This document shows, in pieces, positions 36,552 to 45,900 of a DNA stretch of 64,000 nucleotides (positions are counted from its first letter, which is position 1; each line of letters opens with the position of its first letter). Where the stretch lies: contig CAKSPF010000002.1 of the NCBI GenBank assembly GCA_934481345.1, forward strand, positions 248,001 through 312,000, written 5' to 3'. The stretch comes from an uncultured Clostridia bacterium. Its GTDB lineage: Bacteria > Bacillota > Clostridia > UMGS1810. Made by a program: the position numbers and the translations under genes. The notes below the pieces were generated by a model, which saw nothing but the letters and a program-made list of their open reading frames with translations, ran no database searches and was not told the DNA's origin.

Positions 36552-37775
36552 ATGAGAAAAGTATATGAACCGAAACCGAGATTTACTCAAGAGCAGTATG
36601 AAAAGGCGGCAAGCACAGATGTTTTGAAGTTCTTGCAGGAGAGAGGTTATGAGTTTAAAAAGACAGGCGGATCGTATAAGGCAAAGGGTGTTCACGGCGG
36701 TTTTGTAGTCAATAACAATCTATGGAATTGGTTTGCAAGAGGTATTGGCGGCACCGCAATAGATTATCTTTCAAAGGTTGAGGGTATGGATTTTGTGAAC
36801 GCTGTTTTATACCTTTGCGGCGAGGAATACGACGGCAGCAGAAAACCGATTGAAAAGCTTGCCGAAGAACCGCCTAAACCCAAAGAACTCATGGTGCCGC
36901 AGGAAAATTCACACGCAAGACACGCATTTGCATACTTGTCTAAGACAAGAAAAATTGATAATGAAATCATATCTGAGCTTATGCACCAAAAGAAAATATA
37001 TGAAAGCTTGGAGTTTTTTGCAAAAGCAGATATAAACGGTGAGGTTGCGGTAGCAAAGATTATGACTTTTGCAGATTTTGAAAAATTACCGCAATATAAC
37101 CTGATAGACCGCTGCGTGGAAAAATACGGCTTGAAGCTTGGCTTTAATGATGAAAATAAGCTCAAATATATAGGTGTTGAAGCCATCAGTTATGACAGAC
37201 TTGCGCCGTATAAGAAAAGCGGTTTTTTTAAAAATATATCAAGCGTTAATAACTGCGTATTCTGCGGCTATGATGAATCCGGGCAGATGAAATATGCTGC
37301 TATGCGGAGCGTAAACCAAAACTCAAAATTCAGACAAGACGCCGCCGGATCGGATAAGCAGTATGGTTTTTCTATGGACAGCACGAGTGATGAATTATTT
37401 GTATTTGAAGCTCCGATTGACGCAATGAGTCACGCAACTCTTTTTAAGCTTGAGGGGCTTGATTGGAAACAGGACAGCCGTGTATCAATGGGTGGGTTAT
37501 CTGATTTAGCATTGGAACATTATTTGAAAATGCACCCGTACATAAAGAAAATACATTTTTGCCTTGATAATGACGAAGCCGGTAAAAACAGAATATATGG
37601 CATATATGATGAGAAAAAAGGTGAACAAACAATAGAAAGCTACAAGAAAAAATATGAAGATTTGGGGTATGAGGTTTTTGTGGATTTGCCTGTAACCAAA
37701 GACTATAATAACGATTTACAAATGTATTTAAGTGAACAAGCAGCAAATGAGAATGATGAATTTTTAGAAATGTGA
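36552..37775 (+). CDS. DUF3991/TOPRIM primase-like protein
   Basis: A 407-residue protein with a primase-like N-terminal zinc/CHC-like domain (about 20-85, WNWFARGIGGTAIDYL) and a C-terminal TOPRIM domain: FVFEAPIDAMS (Glu near residue 280) and HFCLDNDEAG (DxD near 338). Such proteins may prime the complementary strand after transfer. The C-terminus is acidic (NENDEFLEM). It lies 16 bases after the PAPS-reductase-like gene and is followed directly by an ICE palindrome. Confidence 0.82.
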   Translation: MRKVYEPKPRFTQEQYEKAASTDVLKFLQERGYEFKKTGGSYKAKGVHGGFVVNNNLWNWFARGIGGTAIDYLSKVEGMDFVNAVLYLCGEEYDGSRKPIEKLAEEPPKPKELMVPQENSHARHAFAYLSKTRKIDNEIISELMHQKKIYESLEFFAKADINGEVAVAKIMTFADFEKLPQYNLIDRCVEKYGLKLGFNDENKLKYIGVEAISYDRLAPYKKSGFFKNISSVNNCVFCGYDESGQMKYAAMRSVNQNSKFRQDAAGSDKQYGFSMDSTSDELFVFEAPIDAMSHATLFKLEGLDWKQDSRVSMGGLSDLALEHYLKMHPYIKKIHFCLDNDEAGKNRIYGIYDEKKGEQTIESYKKKYEDLGYEVFVDLPVTKDYNNDLQMYLSEQAANENDEFLEM

Positions 37776-37800
37776 CCTTGTTCCAAATTGGAACAAGGTT
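37775..37800 (+). repeat. ICE palindrome copy 2
   Basis: ACCTTGTTCC / AAATT / GGAACAAGGT, a perfect inverted repeat whose first base is the last base of the TGA stop of the primase-like gene. CGGAAAGG follows, no T-run. Confidence 0.9.
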
Positions 37801-37822
37801 CGGAAAGGACAGGTGATGTGTA

Positions 37823-38608
37823 ATGCCGAATCATGTAAGGAATATTATTGTAATTGAAGCGGATAAAGAAAAAATTACAGAAATATTAGACGCAATCAAA
37901 AATGATGAAAAAGGAATCGGAAGCATTGATTTTAACAAGCTGATACCTATGCCGGAAACACTTAATATTGAGTGCGGTTCAAGTACACGCAAAGGACTTG
38001 AAATGTTTTCCGATATGAGAGAAAAATATGAGAAACTGATGCATATACTCAAGACCACCCCGGATTTCGAAAAATTTATGTTTGCTGTTAAGGCAAAAAA
38101 GGAACTTGAGAAAGAAATAAATGGTATGCCGGAGGAAGATAAAAAACTGTTCGATTTGGGAAAGCAAGCCTTTGAAAATATCCGGAATTACGGTGCGCCG
38201 ACTTGGTATGAATGGTCGATAAATAATTGGGATACAAAATGGAACGCTTATGATTTTGACTATGATAAAGATAAAACAATATATTTTAATACGGCATGGT
38301 CAGCACCGCACAGTATTTTGCAGACGCTTTCCGAAAAATATCCGGATGTACGGTTAGAACATAGCTGGGCTGACGAGGATATTGGGTACAATGTTGGAGA
38401 GCGCACATATCAGGGTGGTGAAATAACATATGAAAATATCCCGGCGGGAGGCTCTAAAGAAGCAATGGATATGGCATTCTCTGTCAGAGAGTGCTCGCCC
38501 GAAGATTACGGACTTGTGCTTAACAACAGCGGTACGGAGTACATTGATGCGGAAAGCGAAACACAGGCTTTGCTGCCTGCAAGTGAAGATGAAGAATTTG
38601 AAATGTGA
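37823..38608 (+). CDS. DUF1281/API92-like ICE protein
   Basis: A 261-residue cytosolic protein. Its N-terminus (MPNHVRNIIVI, then IDFNKLIPMPETL) and the middle block YGAPTWYEWSINNWDTKWNA are typical of the DUF1281 family with a ferredoxin-like fold, found on conjugative elements and phages. The function is unknown. The tail is acidic (SEDEEFEM). A weak ribosome site (GGACAGGTGATGTGTA) precedes the ATG. Confidence 0.72.
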   Translation: MPNHVRNIIVIEADKEKITEILDAIKNDEKGIGSIDFNKLIPMPETLNIECGSSTRKGLEMFSDMREKYEKLMHILKTTPDFEKFMFAVKAKKELEKEINGMPEEDKKLFDLGKQAFENIRNYGAPTWYEWSINNWDTKWNAYDFDYDKDKTIYFNTAWSAPHSILQTLSEKYPDVRLEHSWADEDIGYNVGERTYQGGEITYENIPAGGSKEAMDMAFSVRECSPEDYGLVLNNSGTEYIDAESETQALLPASEDEEFEM

Positions 38609-38633
38609 CCTTATTCCAATTTGGAACAAGGTT
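38608..38633 (+). repeat. ICE palindrome copy 3
   Basis: ACCTTATTCC / AATTT / GGAACAAGGT with one G-U type mismatch; it begins on the last base of the TGA stop. AATTTTAT follows. Confidence 0.88.
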
Positions 38634-38659
38634 AATTTTATGCACGAGGAGGTGTTTAT

Positions 38660-39505
38660 ATGCCTGCGGTATTAAAACAAAAACCGGAATATAGGTTGAA
38701 AGTCGAATACGATGATGAACCGATAAATCCGCGCAAGGACTATGATAATTTTGCACATATGGCTTGCTGGCATCGTAACTATAATCTCGGTGATGAACAC
38801 GATTTTGATGACCCGCCGGAACTGTTAAAGCAGATGATAAGAGATACTCTATCTGCTGATGAAGTCATTGATTATGTCAAAAAGTCCAAATTTGATGATG
38901 TACGGTTGATATATAACCGTTCAGAGCGTGAATGGGAGCTTCAGGACGAGTATAACGGTAAATGGTTCACAGAATATACATTTACGCCTAATGAATTAAA
39001 AAATTCAGATGAGGCAAAGGATTGTGTGCTGGAGTTTTTGTCCATAAATTCACTTAAAGAGCTTGCAGAGAGAAAAAATATAATGCTGCCGCTTTACCTT
39101 TATGACCACAGCGGAATCACAATGTCTTGCAGTCATACATATCCTTATAACGACCGTTGGGACAGCGGACAGGTCGGGTGGATTTATGCAAGTTATAATG
39201 AGATTGAAAAAGAGTACGGCACTCTGTCGGCAGACACGATAGAAAAAGCCGAAACCCGAATGATTGGTGATGTGGAAACCTATGATTGCTATCTGCGCGG
39301 CGAATGTTACGGTTTTATTATTGAAAAAAACGGAGAAGAAATCGACAGCTGCTGGGGTTTTCTCGGTGATTTAAGAGAGGTTCGTGAGGATATGAAAAAC
39401 TATGTTGCGGATGAAGAAAAACATCTTTTTGACAACATTGATTACTGTTGTATGGAGTATGCCGAAAATGAAGAATATGAAGATGAGGATGAATACGATA
39501 TGTGA
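38660..39505 (+). CDS. ICE accessory protein, paralogue of the gene at 39921
   Basis: A 281-residue acidic protein. Its N-terminal region (EYDDEPINPR, then HMACWHRNYNLGDEHDF) is clearly related to the product at 39921, so the pair arose by duplication. A middle block IMLPLYLYDHSGITMS is also shared. I know the form from related ICEs but no function. The C-terminus is a run of Glu/Asp ending DEYDM. AGGAGGTGTTTAT precedes the ATG. Confidence 0.68.
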   Translation: MPAVLKQKPEYRLKVEYDDEPINPRKDYDNFAHMACWHRNYNLGDEHDFDDPPELLKQMIRDTLSADEVIDYVKKSKFDDVRLIYNRSEREWELQDEYNGKWFTEYTFTPNELKNSDEAKDCVLEFLSINSLKELAERKNIMLPLYLYDHSGITMSCSHTYPYNDRWDSGQVGWIYASYNEIEKEYGTLSADTIEKAETRMIGDVETYDCYLRGECYGFIIEKNGEEIDSCWGFLGDLREVREDMKNYVADEEKHLFDNIDYCCMEYAENEEYEDEDEYDM

Positions 39506-39530
39506 CCTTATTCCAAATTGGAACAAGGTT
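39505..39530 (+). repeat. ICE palindrome copy 4
   Basis: ACCTTATTCC / AAATT / GGAACAAGGT with one G-U type mismatch, fused to the TGA stop; CGGAATGG, part of the next ribosome site region, follows. Confidence 0.9.
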
Positions 39531-39549
39531 CGGAATGGAGGAATTTTAT

Positions 39550-39876
39550 ATGAGCAGCATTAACTCGCATTATTATTTGGTCGGTCACGCAGCAAACGGC
39601 GAAAATCCCGAAGCGGTATATATGAAACCGACCGCTGAAAACATTGCAAACTTTATTATGAAACACCGGGATTCAGAGGTTACGATAACAGATGAGTTGG
39701 ATATACCTTTTGTTACAGCTTTTAACGGCTTTATTAACACTTGTAAGGATCAAAACTTTCTTATCACCGAACTGCATCCTGCGATTATACCTATTCAGCG
39801 CGGCGAAAAGGAGGTCGGAGAAATTGACAAATATCCTATGGGCGAGAATGAATATGAAGATGAGATATTTGATTAA
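39550..39876 (+). CDS. Small ICE protein of unknown function
   Basis: A 108-residue cytosolic protein. The ATG at 39550 has GGAGGAATTTTAT before it; the frame is open further upstream only through the palindrome. No family recognised. The C-terminus is acidic (NEYEDEIFD), like its neighbours. Confidence 0.6.
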   Translation: MSSINSHYYLVGHAANGENPEAVYMKPTAENIANFIMKHRDSEVTITDELDIPFVTAFNGFINTCKDQNFLITELHPAIIPIQRGEKEVGEIDKYPMGENEYEDEIFD

Positions 39877-39901
39877 CCTCGTTCCAAATTGGAACAAGGT
39901 T
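39875..39901 (+). repeat. ICE palindrome copy 5
   Basis: AACCTCGTTCC / AAATT / GGAACAAGGTT starting on the second base of the TAA stop; one T-to-C change in the left arm. ACGGAAGGAGG, the ribosome site of the next gene, follows. Confidence 0.9.
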
Positions 39902-39920
39902 ACGGAAGGAGGCGATCAAA

Positions 39921-40643
39921 ATAGCAAGACCGAAATTTACTGCAAAAATATCCTATGATACAAAGCCTGTAAATCCGAGATTAAGTCAGGAATATAGTCA
40001 TATGATATGCTGGCACGAAAAATATAATTTGGGTGATAAGCATAATTTCAAATCCGAGAAGGAGTTGTTTGAGCATTTATTGCAAAAGGCAAATATCAAG
40101 CCGGAGGAAATCGGTGTTGATATGGATAAATTTGAAAGTTCAAAGGGCAAACTTCTTGAAGAATTAAGAAAGCATATTCCGATTATACCGCTTTTCCTTT
40201 ATGACGGCAAATTTCCTGAAATGACATCGGCATCGGAACGCCAAAAAACAAAAGGTGAGTTTGTCGGATACATCTTTATGGATGAGAAACAGCTTGAAAA
40301 ACTGTTCGTAGGTGACGGCGAAGATAAAATAAAAAACGGAGCGTGGTATTTACTTGAAGATGCGGACTTATACAGTAACTACATAAGCGGCAATAACTTT
40401 TTCTATGAGCTGTTTAAGGACGGCGAACATTTTTGTGCAATGTCGGGCTTTATCGGACAGATGAACAGCGAAATGCTTCACGATATGGAAATGTCGGCAG
40501 AGGATATGCTTATCGGCGAAAATGTAACAGCCGAAGAAGTGACCGATATGTTTGGTGTTGACGCACCGCAGATTATTGAAGATAAAAATGTTGAAAGCGT
40601 ACCAAACATAGAAAGTGTAGAATATGAAGAAATGGAGATGTAA
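39921..40643 (+). CDS. ICE accessory protein, apparent AUA start, paralogue of 38660
   Basis: A 240-residue protein read from ATA at 39921, eight bases after AAGGAGG. From there it reads I/M-ARPKFTAKISYDTKPVNPR, which aligns with the N-terminus of its paralogue; the first in-frame ATG (40002) would delete 27 conserved codons. HMICWHEKYNLGDKHNF and IPIIPLFLYDG are the shared blocks. The tail is acidic (EYEEMEM). Function unknown. Confidence 0.72.
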   Translation: MARPKFTAKISYDTKPVNPRLSQEYSHMICWHEKYNLGDKHNFKSEKELFEHLLQKANIKPEEIGVDMDKFESSKGKLLEELRKHIPIIPLFLYDGKFPEMTSASERQKTKGEFVGYIFMDEKQLEKLFVGDGEDKIKNGAWYLLEDADLYSNYISGNNFFYELFKDGEHFCAMSGFIGQMNSEMLHDMEMSAEDMLIGENVTAEEVTDMFGVDAPQIIEDKNVESVPNIESVEYEEMEM

Positions 40644-40668
40644 CCTTGTTCCAAATTGGAATAAGGTT
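40642..40668 (+). repeat. ICE palindrome copy 6
   Basis: AACCTTGTTCC / AAATT / GGAATAAGGTT on the TAA stop, followed by AATTTTTTT, so this copy has the form of a real terminator before the oriT region. Confidence 0.9.
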
Positions 40669-40677
40669 AATTTTTTT

Positions 40678-40831
40678 CGTTAGCTTGCCGCCGCAAAGGA
40701 CAAAAAACGCAGCGTAAAACCGCTGAAAGCTAACGGCAAAATCGTCACTTTAGTGACGGCAAGCTTCCTGTTTGTATATACAAACAGCTTGTTTTAATAC
40801 TTGGGCATAGCCCAAACCCATTTAGGATAGG
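40678..40831. other. oriT: Candidate origin of transfer (oriT)
   Basis: A non-coding 150-base stretch just before the mob genes holds four inverted repeats: CGTTAGCTT (40678-40686) with AAGCTAACG (40727-40735); CGTCACT/AGTGACG (40743-40758); the perfect palindrome CTGTTTGTATATACAAACAG (40768-40787); TTGGGC/GCCCAA (40801-40815). Next to the last, the minus strand reads CCTATCCTAAATGGG (40831-40817), close to the IncP-type nick consensus YATCCTG used by MOBP relaxases. Position, density of repeats and the nick-like motif support oriT. Confidence 0.65.
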
Positions 40832-40844
40832 AGTGTGAAATTTT

Positions 40845-41006
40845 ATGAAAGACGAAAAAGAACAGCTTTGCCCCAAATGTCAGACGGGGCTTGACAGCCT
40901 GAAATTAGACAGCCGAGCGCCTATGTGTCCGTATCTGGATTATCATAACGGTACACATTGCTCAAAATTCCGTGATCTTAAAGAAACGCAGGGAAAAAGC
41001 GAATAA
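40845..41006 (+). CDS. Small cysteine-containing protein before mobC
   Basis: A 53-residue hydrophilic protein with CPKC near the N-terminus and two more cysteines (MCPY, HCSKF), so possibly a zinc ribbon. It starts at ATG 40845 behind AGGAG, between the candidate oriT and mobC. Perhaps an oriT accessory factor (inference from position). Confidence 0.6.
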   Translation: MKDEKEQLCPKCQTGLDSLKLDSRAPMCPYLDYHNGTHCSKFRDLKETQGKSE

Positions 41007-41025
41007 TGTGCAGGAGGTGATAGTA

Positions 41026-41346
41026 TTGAAGGATTACGGTTTCAGCATACGAATAGAAAAATCCGATTTGGATAAAATCAGAGAAAATGCACAAAAGGCG
41101 AATATGACAACTACCGCTTATCTCATAAACAGAGCCTTGCGTGACGACCGGATTATTATACTTGAAGATTTAAAACCCGTATGTCATGAACTAAGAAAAA
41201 TCGGTACAAATCTCAATCAGCTTACAATACTTGCACACAGAGGGCAGATAAACTGTGTTAATCTTTCCGCATTATCGGAGGAAGTGAAAAAACTATGGCA
41301 GCCATTGAATTTATTAACCGAAAGAACAAAACCTATGGGGCGATGA
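41026..41346 (+). CDS. mobC: MobC-type relaxosome accessory protein
   Basis: A 106-residue protein with a ribbon-helix-helix-like N-terminus (FSIRIEKSDLDKIRENAQKANMTTTAYLINRAL) and the MobC block ELRKIGTNLNQL. Such proteins bind oriT and help the relaxase melt it. The start is TTG 41026, eight bases after AGGAGG. It overlaps the relaxase gene by 52 bases. Confidence 0.85.
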   Translation: MKDYGFSIRIEKSDLDKIRENAQKANMTTTAYLINRALRDDRIIILEDLKPVCHELRKIGTNLNQLTILAHRGQINCVNLSALSEEVKKLWQPLNLLTERTKPMGR

Positions 41347-42272
41347 AGCGGGTTATAAATTACATAACTCGTCCCGATAAAACCGAGGATAACTTGATTT
41401 ACGGTGAACTATGCAATAAAAGCACCGCATATGAGGATTTTATTCAGGTCAAGCAAATGTACGGAAAGGAAAAAGGCAGGCAGTATATACATTTTGTGCA
41501 GTCCTTTTCACCTGATGAAGATATAATGCCGGAAATAGCAAATGAAATAGCACAAAAACTGATTTCGCATCCTGCGTTTAAGGGCTTTCAGGTGCTTATT
41601 GCAACGCATACCGACACGCCGCATATTCATACTCATTTTGTTATCAATTCCGTAAATTCCGAAACGGGCTTAAAGTGGCAGCTATCGGCAGAGGAACTGC
41701 AAAGCATAAAGGACTATTCTGATGAATTGTGCCGTGAATATGGCTTGAATGTAATTGATAATGATAAAAAGGAAAAAGGACACAGATCAGGCGGCGAATA
41801 CCGCAGCAAGCAAAAGGGTACGAGCTGGAAGTATGAAATATTTTTAGCGGTGACTGCCTGTATGAAAACAGCAACAAGCCGTGAGGACTTTATATATAAA
41901 ATGAATGAGCTTGGCTATCAGGTTGTTTGGAATGATAATAAAACCTATATAACTTTTATCTCGCCGGACGGAAAGAAGTGCAGAAATAAAAAGCTGTACC
42001 CACCCGAAAGATTTATGAAAGAAAATATGGAAAAGGTCTTTGAAGAAAACCGAAAACGGCTTGATATAGCGGAAAGTCAAAAGCGGTGGAATATGCTTGT
42101 TGAGGCAATATATCTTTTCGGAAGCAATACCCGCAAGAATAACACAAATGGTAAATTTCCGCTTACAAAATTAGAGGGTGAGGCTTTGAAAGAATATATG
42201 ATGCTGCATGATAATGAGGGCGAGATAGATTGGAGTGAGGATTTTGAGAATGAGGCTGATTTTGAATTGTAA
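41295..42272 (+). CDS. mobA: MOBP-family relaxase
   Basis: A 325-residue relaxase that would nick oriT and lead the strand into the recipient. The three-His metal motif is HTDTPHIHTHFVINSV (near residue 104-119); the N-terminal region (INYITRPDKTE) should hold the catalytic Tyr. It is short, with no helicase or primase domain after about residue 250. The C-terminus is a run of acidic residues (SEDFENEADFEL), a plausible signal for the coupling protein. Confidence 0.92.
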   Translation: MAAIEFINRKNKTYGAMKRVINYITRPDKTEDNLIYGELCNKSTAYEDFIQVKQMYGKEKGRQYIHFVQSFSPDEDIMPEIANEIAQKLISHPAFKGFQVLIATHTDTPHIHTHFVINSVNSETGLKWQLSAEELQSIKDYSDELCREYGLNVIDNDKKEKGHRSGGEYRSKQKGTSWKYEIFLAVTACMKTATSREDFIYKMNELGYQVVWNDNKTYITFISPDGKKCRNKKLYPPERFMKENMEKVFEENRKRLDIAESQKRWNMLVEAIYLFGSNTRKNNTNGKFPLTKLEGEALKEYMMLHDNEGEIDWSEDFENEADFEL

Positions 42273-42286
42273 AGGACGGAAACGGA

Positions 42287-42745
42287 ATGAAAAGAAAACT
42301 GATTGTGGCGGCGATATGTTTTATGCTCGCTTTAGTTATTAATGTATATTTATCCGAAGTCGTGTTTCAAGTTGTCGGGAGAACCTTTGACGGTTTTTCC
42401 GGCATTTCTTTTTTCGGAAGCTTAAAGAGTATGACGGAAAGCGCAACGCATCGGACAATATTCTGGTGTATTCAGATTTTTGTCGTGCTTGGATTGGTGT
42501 TATTGATAGCAAGCCGTATGGTGAGCATGGAAAGCAAAATGATTACAGTTACGGCAGATATTAAAACCCCTGCGGTTGCCGGACAAAAACAACACGGTTC
42601 CGCAAGGTGGCAAACGAAAAAAGAAATTTTCAAAAGCTTTAATGTTGCACGTCTGGATGAAAATAATACAGTTATCAGCGAGCTTATAAAGCACGGTTAT
42701 GATGATCTTGAGTTTTTTCATGGGAAGGGTGGTGATAGTATGTGA
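42287..42745 (+). CDS. VirD4 coupling protein, separate N-terminal membrane part
   Basis: A 152-residue protein with two transmembrane helices (about 5-27 and 57-80) and then the block QKQHGSARWQTKKEIFKSF followed by ELIKHGYDDLEFF. In intact Tn1549-type VirD4 proteins this text comes directly before the ATPase domain. Here it ends, and the ATPase is a separate gene 8.7 kb downstream (51432) that lacks membrane helices. So VirD4 is split; whether the halves still work together is not shown. Confidence 0.75.
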   Translation: MKRKLIVAAICFMLALVINVYLSEVVFQVVGRTFDGFSGISFFGSLKSMTESATHRTIFWCIQIFVVLGLVLLIASRMVSMESKMITVTADIKTPAVAGQKQHGSARWQTKKEIFKSFNVARLDENNTVISELIKHGYDDLEFFHGKGGDSM

Positions 42746-42788
42746 AAACAATATTAAATCATCATTTTAAAGAAGGAACGGTACAAAA

Positions 42789-42932
42789 ATGAAGAAAAGA
42801 CAACGACAGGATTTTCAGGACACAAAGAGATTTGACGGCGAGGAACAGTATAATCGCAGATTGTTGAACAAAGCGGTCAAACCTAAAACTTATGCAAGAA
42901 AACGAAAGTTTCAGCGAAAAGAAATTAAATAA
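42789..42932 (+). CDS. Small basic protein (47 aa)
   Basis: A 47-residue ORF, very rich in Lys and Arg (about 18 basic residues), with no hydrophobic segment. GAAGGAACGGTACAAAA precedes the ATG. It could bind nucleic acid; no family recognised. Confidence 0.5.
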   Translation: MKKRQRQDFQDTKRFDGEEQYNRRLLNKAVKPKTYARKRKFQRKEIK

Positions 42933-42949
42933 TTTGGAGGAATTTAAGA

Positions 42950-45900
42950 ATGAGTAAAAAAACAAAACACAGCTTAAAATTCAAGTCGGTAATATCGGTG
43001 GTTTTAACAGTTATCATGCTTGCCGGGACTTTGCCGACCATGAGCGTATTTGCGGCACAAAAAAGCGACTATGAAGATCCGGCTGACAACTGGCTCAAAA
43101 CAAACAGCAGAACAAACGAACTGGATATGAACGCAACGGTTACATATGAAACGCAGTGGTGCCCGGTTTGCAACAAGCATACAACAGTGATGACATATCG
43201 TGTCCCCGAATATACAAAGTCAGGACAAACTGCGTTAAATCACGGTGTTAAATGGTCGGACGGATATGATCTCAATGGCACAGTTAAGGGTAATACAGAC
43301 AGCGGTACGCCGGGGGTAGACGCAAGCTATACGGGGTATCATTTCACAAAATCTGTATGCCAAAACTGCGGTACCATCAACTCTGTTGACGGAACGGGCG
43401 CATATAACTTCAACAATAATGTTTATGGGTTGAACTCCTGCGACCATAACTTTTTTATTGATTTTGATAATACAACCTATGAACAATATAACAGCCATCA
43501 GCATACAACCATATTGAAGAAGGGCGAATACTGCCAATTCTGCAAAGGCACCTATGCAAAAGCAATAAGGCAGAAGGAAACTCATAATCTTGACAGCGTG
43601 ATTGATGGGCAGATAGGAAATAACCGTTTTTATTTGCAGGAGGAATGTGAAGATTGCGGATATAAAACAACAGAGTATATAACCGCAAAATCCGTGGTTA
43701 CATCATATTACGGAAACGCCGATAACAAATCCCATACCGTAACCGTCAGTGATTTATCTGACAGCGGCGTACATACAAGTATTCGGTATGGTACTTCCGC
43801 AGGTAAATGCAATTTAACCTCTACGCCGAACTATACCGATGCAGGATATTATCCTGTATATTATGAAATAAGCTATAAATATCAGGGCGAAACAATGACG
43901 GAAAACGGTGTATCGTATGTTTGGCTGTTGGAGGACAAAAAGGATGATAACAACGGCGGAACGGTTATTGTACTTCCCGAAAAGCACGAACACGATTACA
44001 GATATTTGGAAACCGTTGCTCCCTCTTGCGATAATCTCGGTTATGAACGCTGGCAGTGCGACGGCTGCGGTAATCTTGACAAGAGAAATTACACAAAGGC
44101 AACCGGACATAATTACAAAGCAATCACCATAAGAGAAGCTACCTGCAAGCAGGGCGGTTTGATATTAAACCTTTGCGACAAGTGTGGCAGCTTTTATGAG
44201 GAAAGCACTCCTGTCGGCGAGCATAAATACAAGACCGAAAAGGTGCAGCCTACTTGCAGAAATGTAGGATATACAAATCACATCTGCGAAATTTGCGGTA
44301 ACACATATATTACCGATATGATGCCTATTATCTCTCATTCCTATGAGCGTATTACAAAAGAGCCGACCTGTACTGATAAAGGTTATACAACTTCAACCTG
44401 TACTATGTGCGGACAGACATTTGTATCGGATTACACAGAACCTACCGGACACGATTGGGACGAGGGACACACAATCACATCTTCCTCCTGCACCTCTGAG
44501 GGTGTTATTGAATATAACTGCAAAAACTGCTCGGAAAAGATGATTAAGGCAGAAAGTGCAAAAGGACATACACCGGGCAAAGCAGCTACTTGCACGGAGC
44601 CGCAAACCTGTGAAAAGTGCGGCACGGTATTAGCACTCCCCAAAGGACATAATTATTCCGAAAAGATAGTTGCTCCTACTTGTACCGAAATGGGTTATAC
44701 CGTTTTTGAGTGTAAAGAGTGTAAAGACACCTACAACGGCGATTATACAGATAAAATCGCTCACGATTACAAAAAGACCGTATCTGCTCCGAGTTGTACG
44801 GCTATGGGATACACAACATACACTTGTAAAAATTGTGATGATGAATTTATTTCAGATTATACAGACAAGCTCTCTCATAATTATAAAGCAGTAATCACAA
44901 AACCGACTTGTACGGAATTTGGGTTTACAACATATACCTGTGCCGACTGCGGTGATACTTATGTTGCGGATTATACCGATAAAACAGAACATAATTATGA
45001 CAAAAAGGTTATTCCGCCGACCTGTACCGAACACGGTTATACCGTTTGCACTTGCCCCGACTGCGGAAAAGAGTATATCGGGGATTTAACCGACTGTGAA
45101 AAGCACACCTACAAGAAAACCGTAGTTCCACCCACTTGCACAGAAATGGGATATACAATTTACACCTGTGAAAGCTGCGGCGATAGCTACAAGGCTGACT
45201 ATGTTGACAAAGCTGCTCACGACTACAAAAAGACCGTAACTGCTCCGACTTGCACGGCTCTCGGATATACGGTGTATGAGTGCAAAAACTGTGATTATAA
45301 ATATATCAGCGACTACACCGATAAAGTCAATCACAGTTATATTGCCGATGTAACAGAACCGACTTGCACAGCATCTGGTTATACCGTATACACTTGCGAG
45401 AACTGCGGTAAAACTTATACGGCGGACTACAAGGATATGCTTGGACATAAACCTTCAGAATGGATAATTGACGAGCCTGCTACTATCGAACACGCCGGAG
45501 AAAAGCACATTGAGTGCTTGACTTGCGGTGAGGTGCTTTCAAGTGCAGCAATTCCGCAGCTTGTAGAGAAAGACTGTACCGATGAGGACGGTAACTCAAA
45601 GGTTGGTGATTTTTCTATTCTTGTAACCAATAAGGACGGAAAACCGATTTTTGATAGTGAAATCAGCATTGACATAAATGATAATGTAACTATTAAATTG
45701 CCAAGCGGCAGACTGCTTGATTATGCAGACCAAACCATTATAACTGCAATGAACACGGATTCACAGCAGCCGAAATCGGAGTTGCAGATTTTTATCTATG
45801 ATGAAAACAATAACGCAGCAACGGGTAAAACAGATGAAAACGGTCAGCTTAAAGTGCCGAACAACAAAACCTCTACCGGTGATAACAGCGGCACGGTCGG

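Noticed and set aside
35457..40668. The palindrome units as integron attC sites
   Set aside because: No integron integrase is visible, the core sites differ from the attC GTTRRRY form, and two copies lie far from the cassette-like run.
43980..45500. Repeated DNA in the surface protein as a minisatellite or integrated array
   Set aside because: Similarity is at protein level with varied codons and keeps frame throughout; it is a protein repeat.
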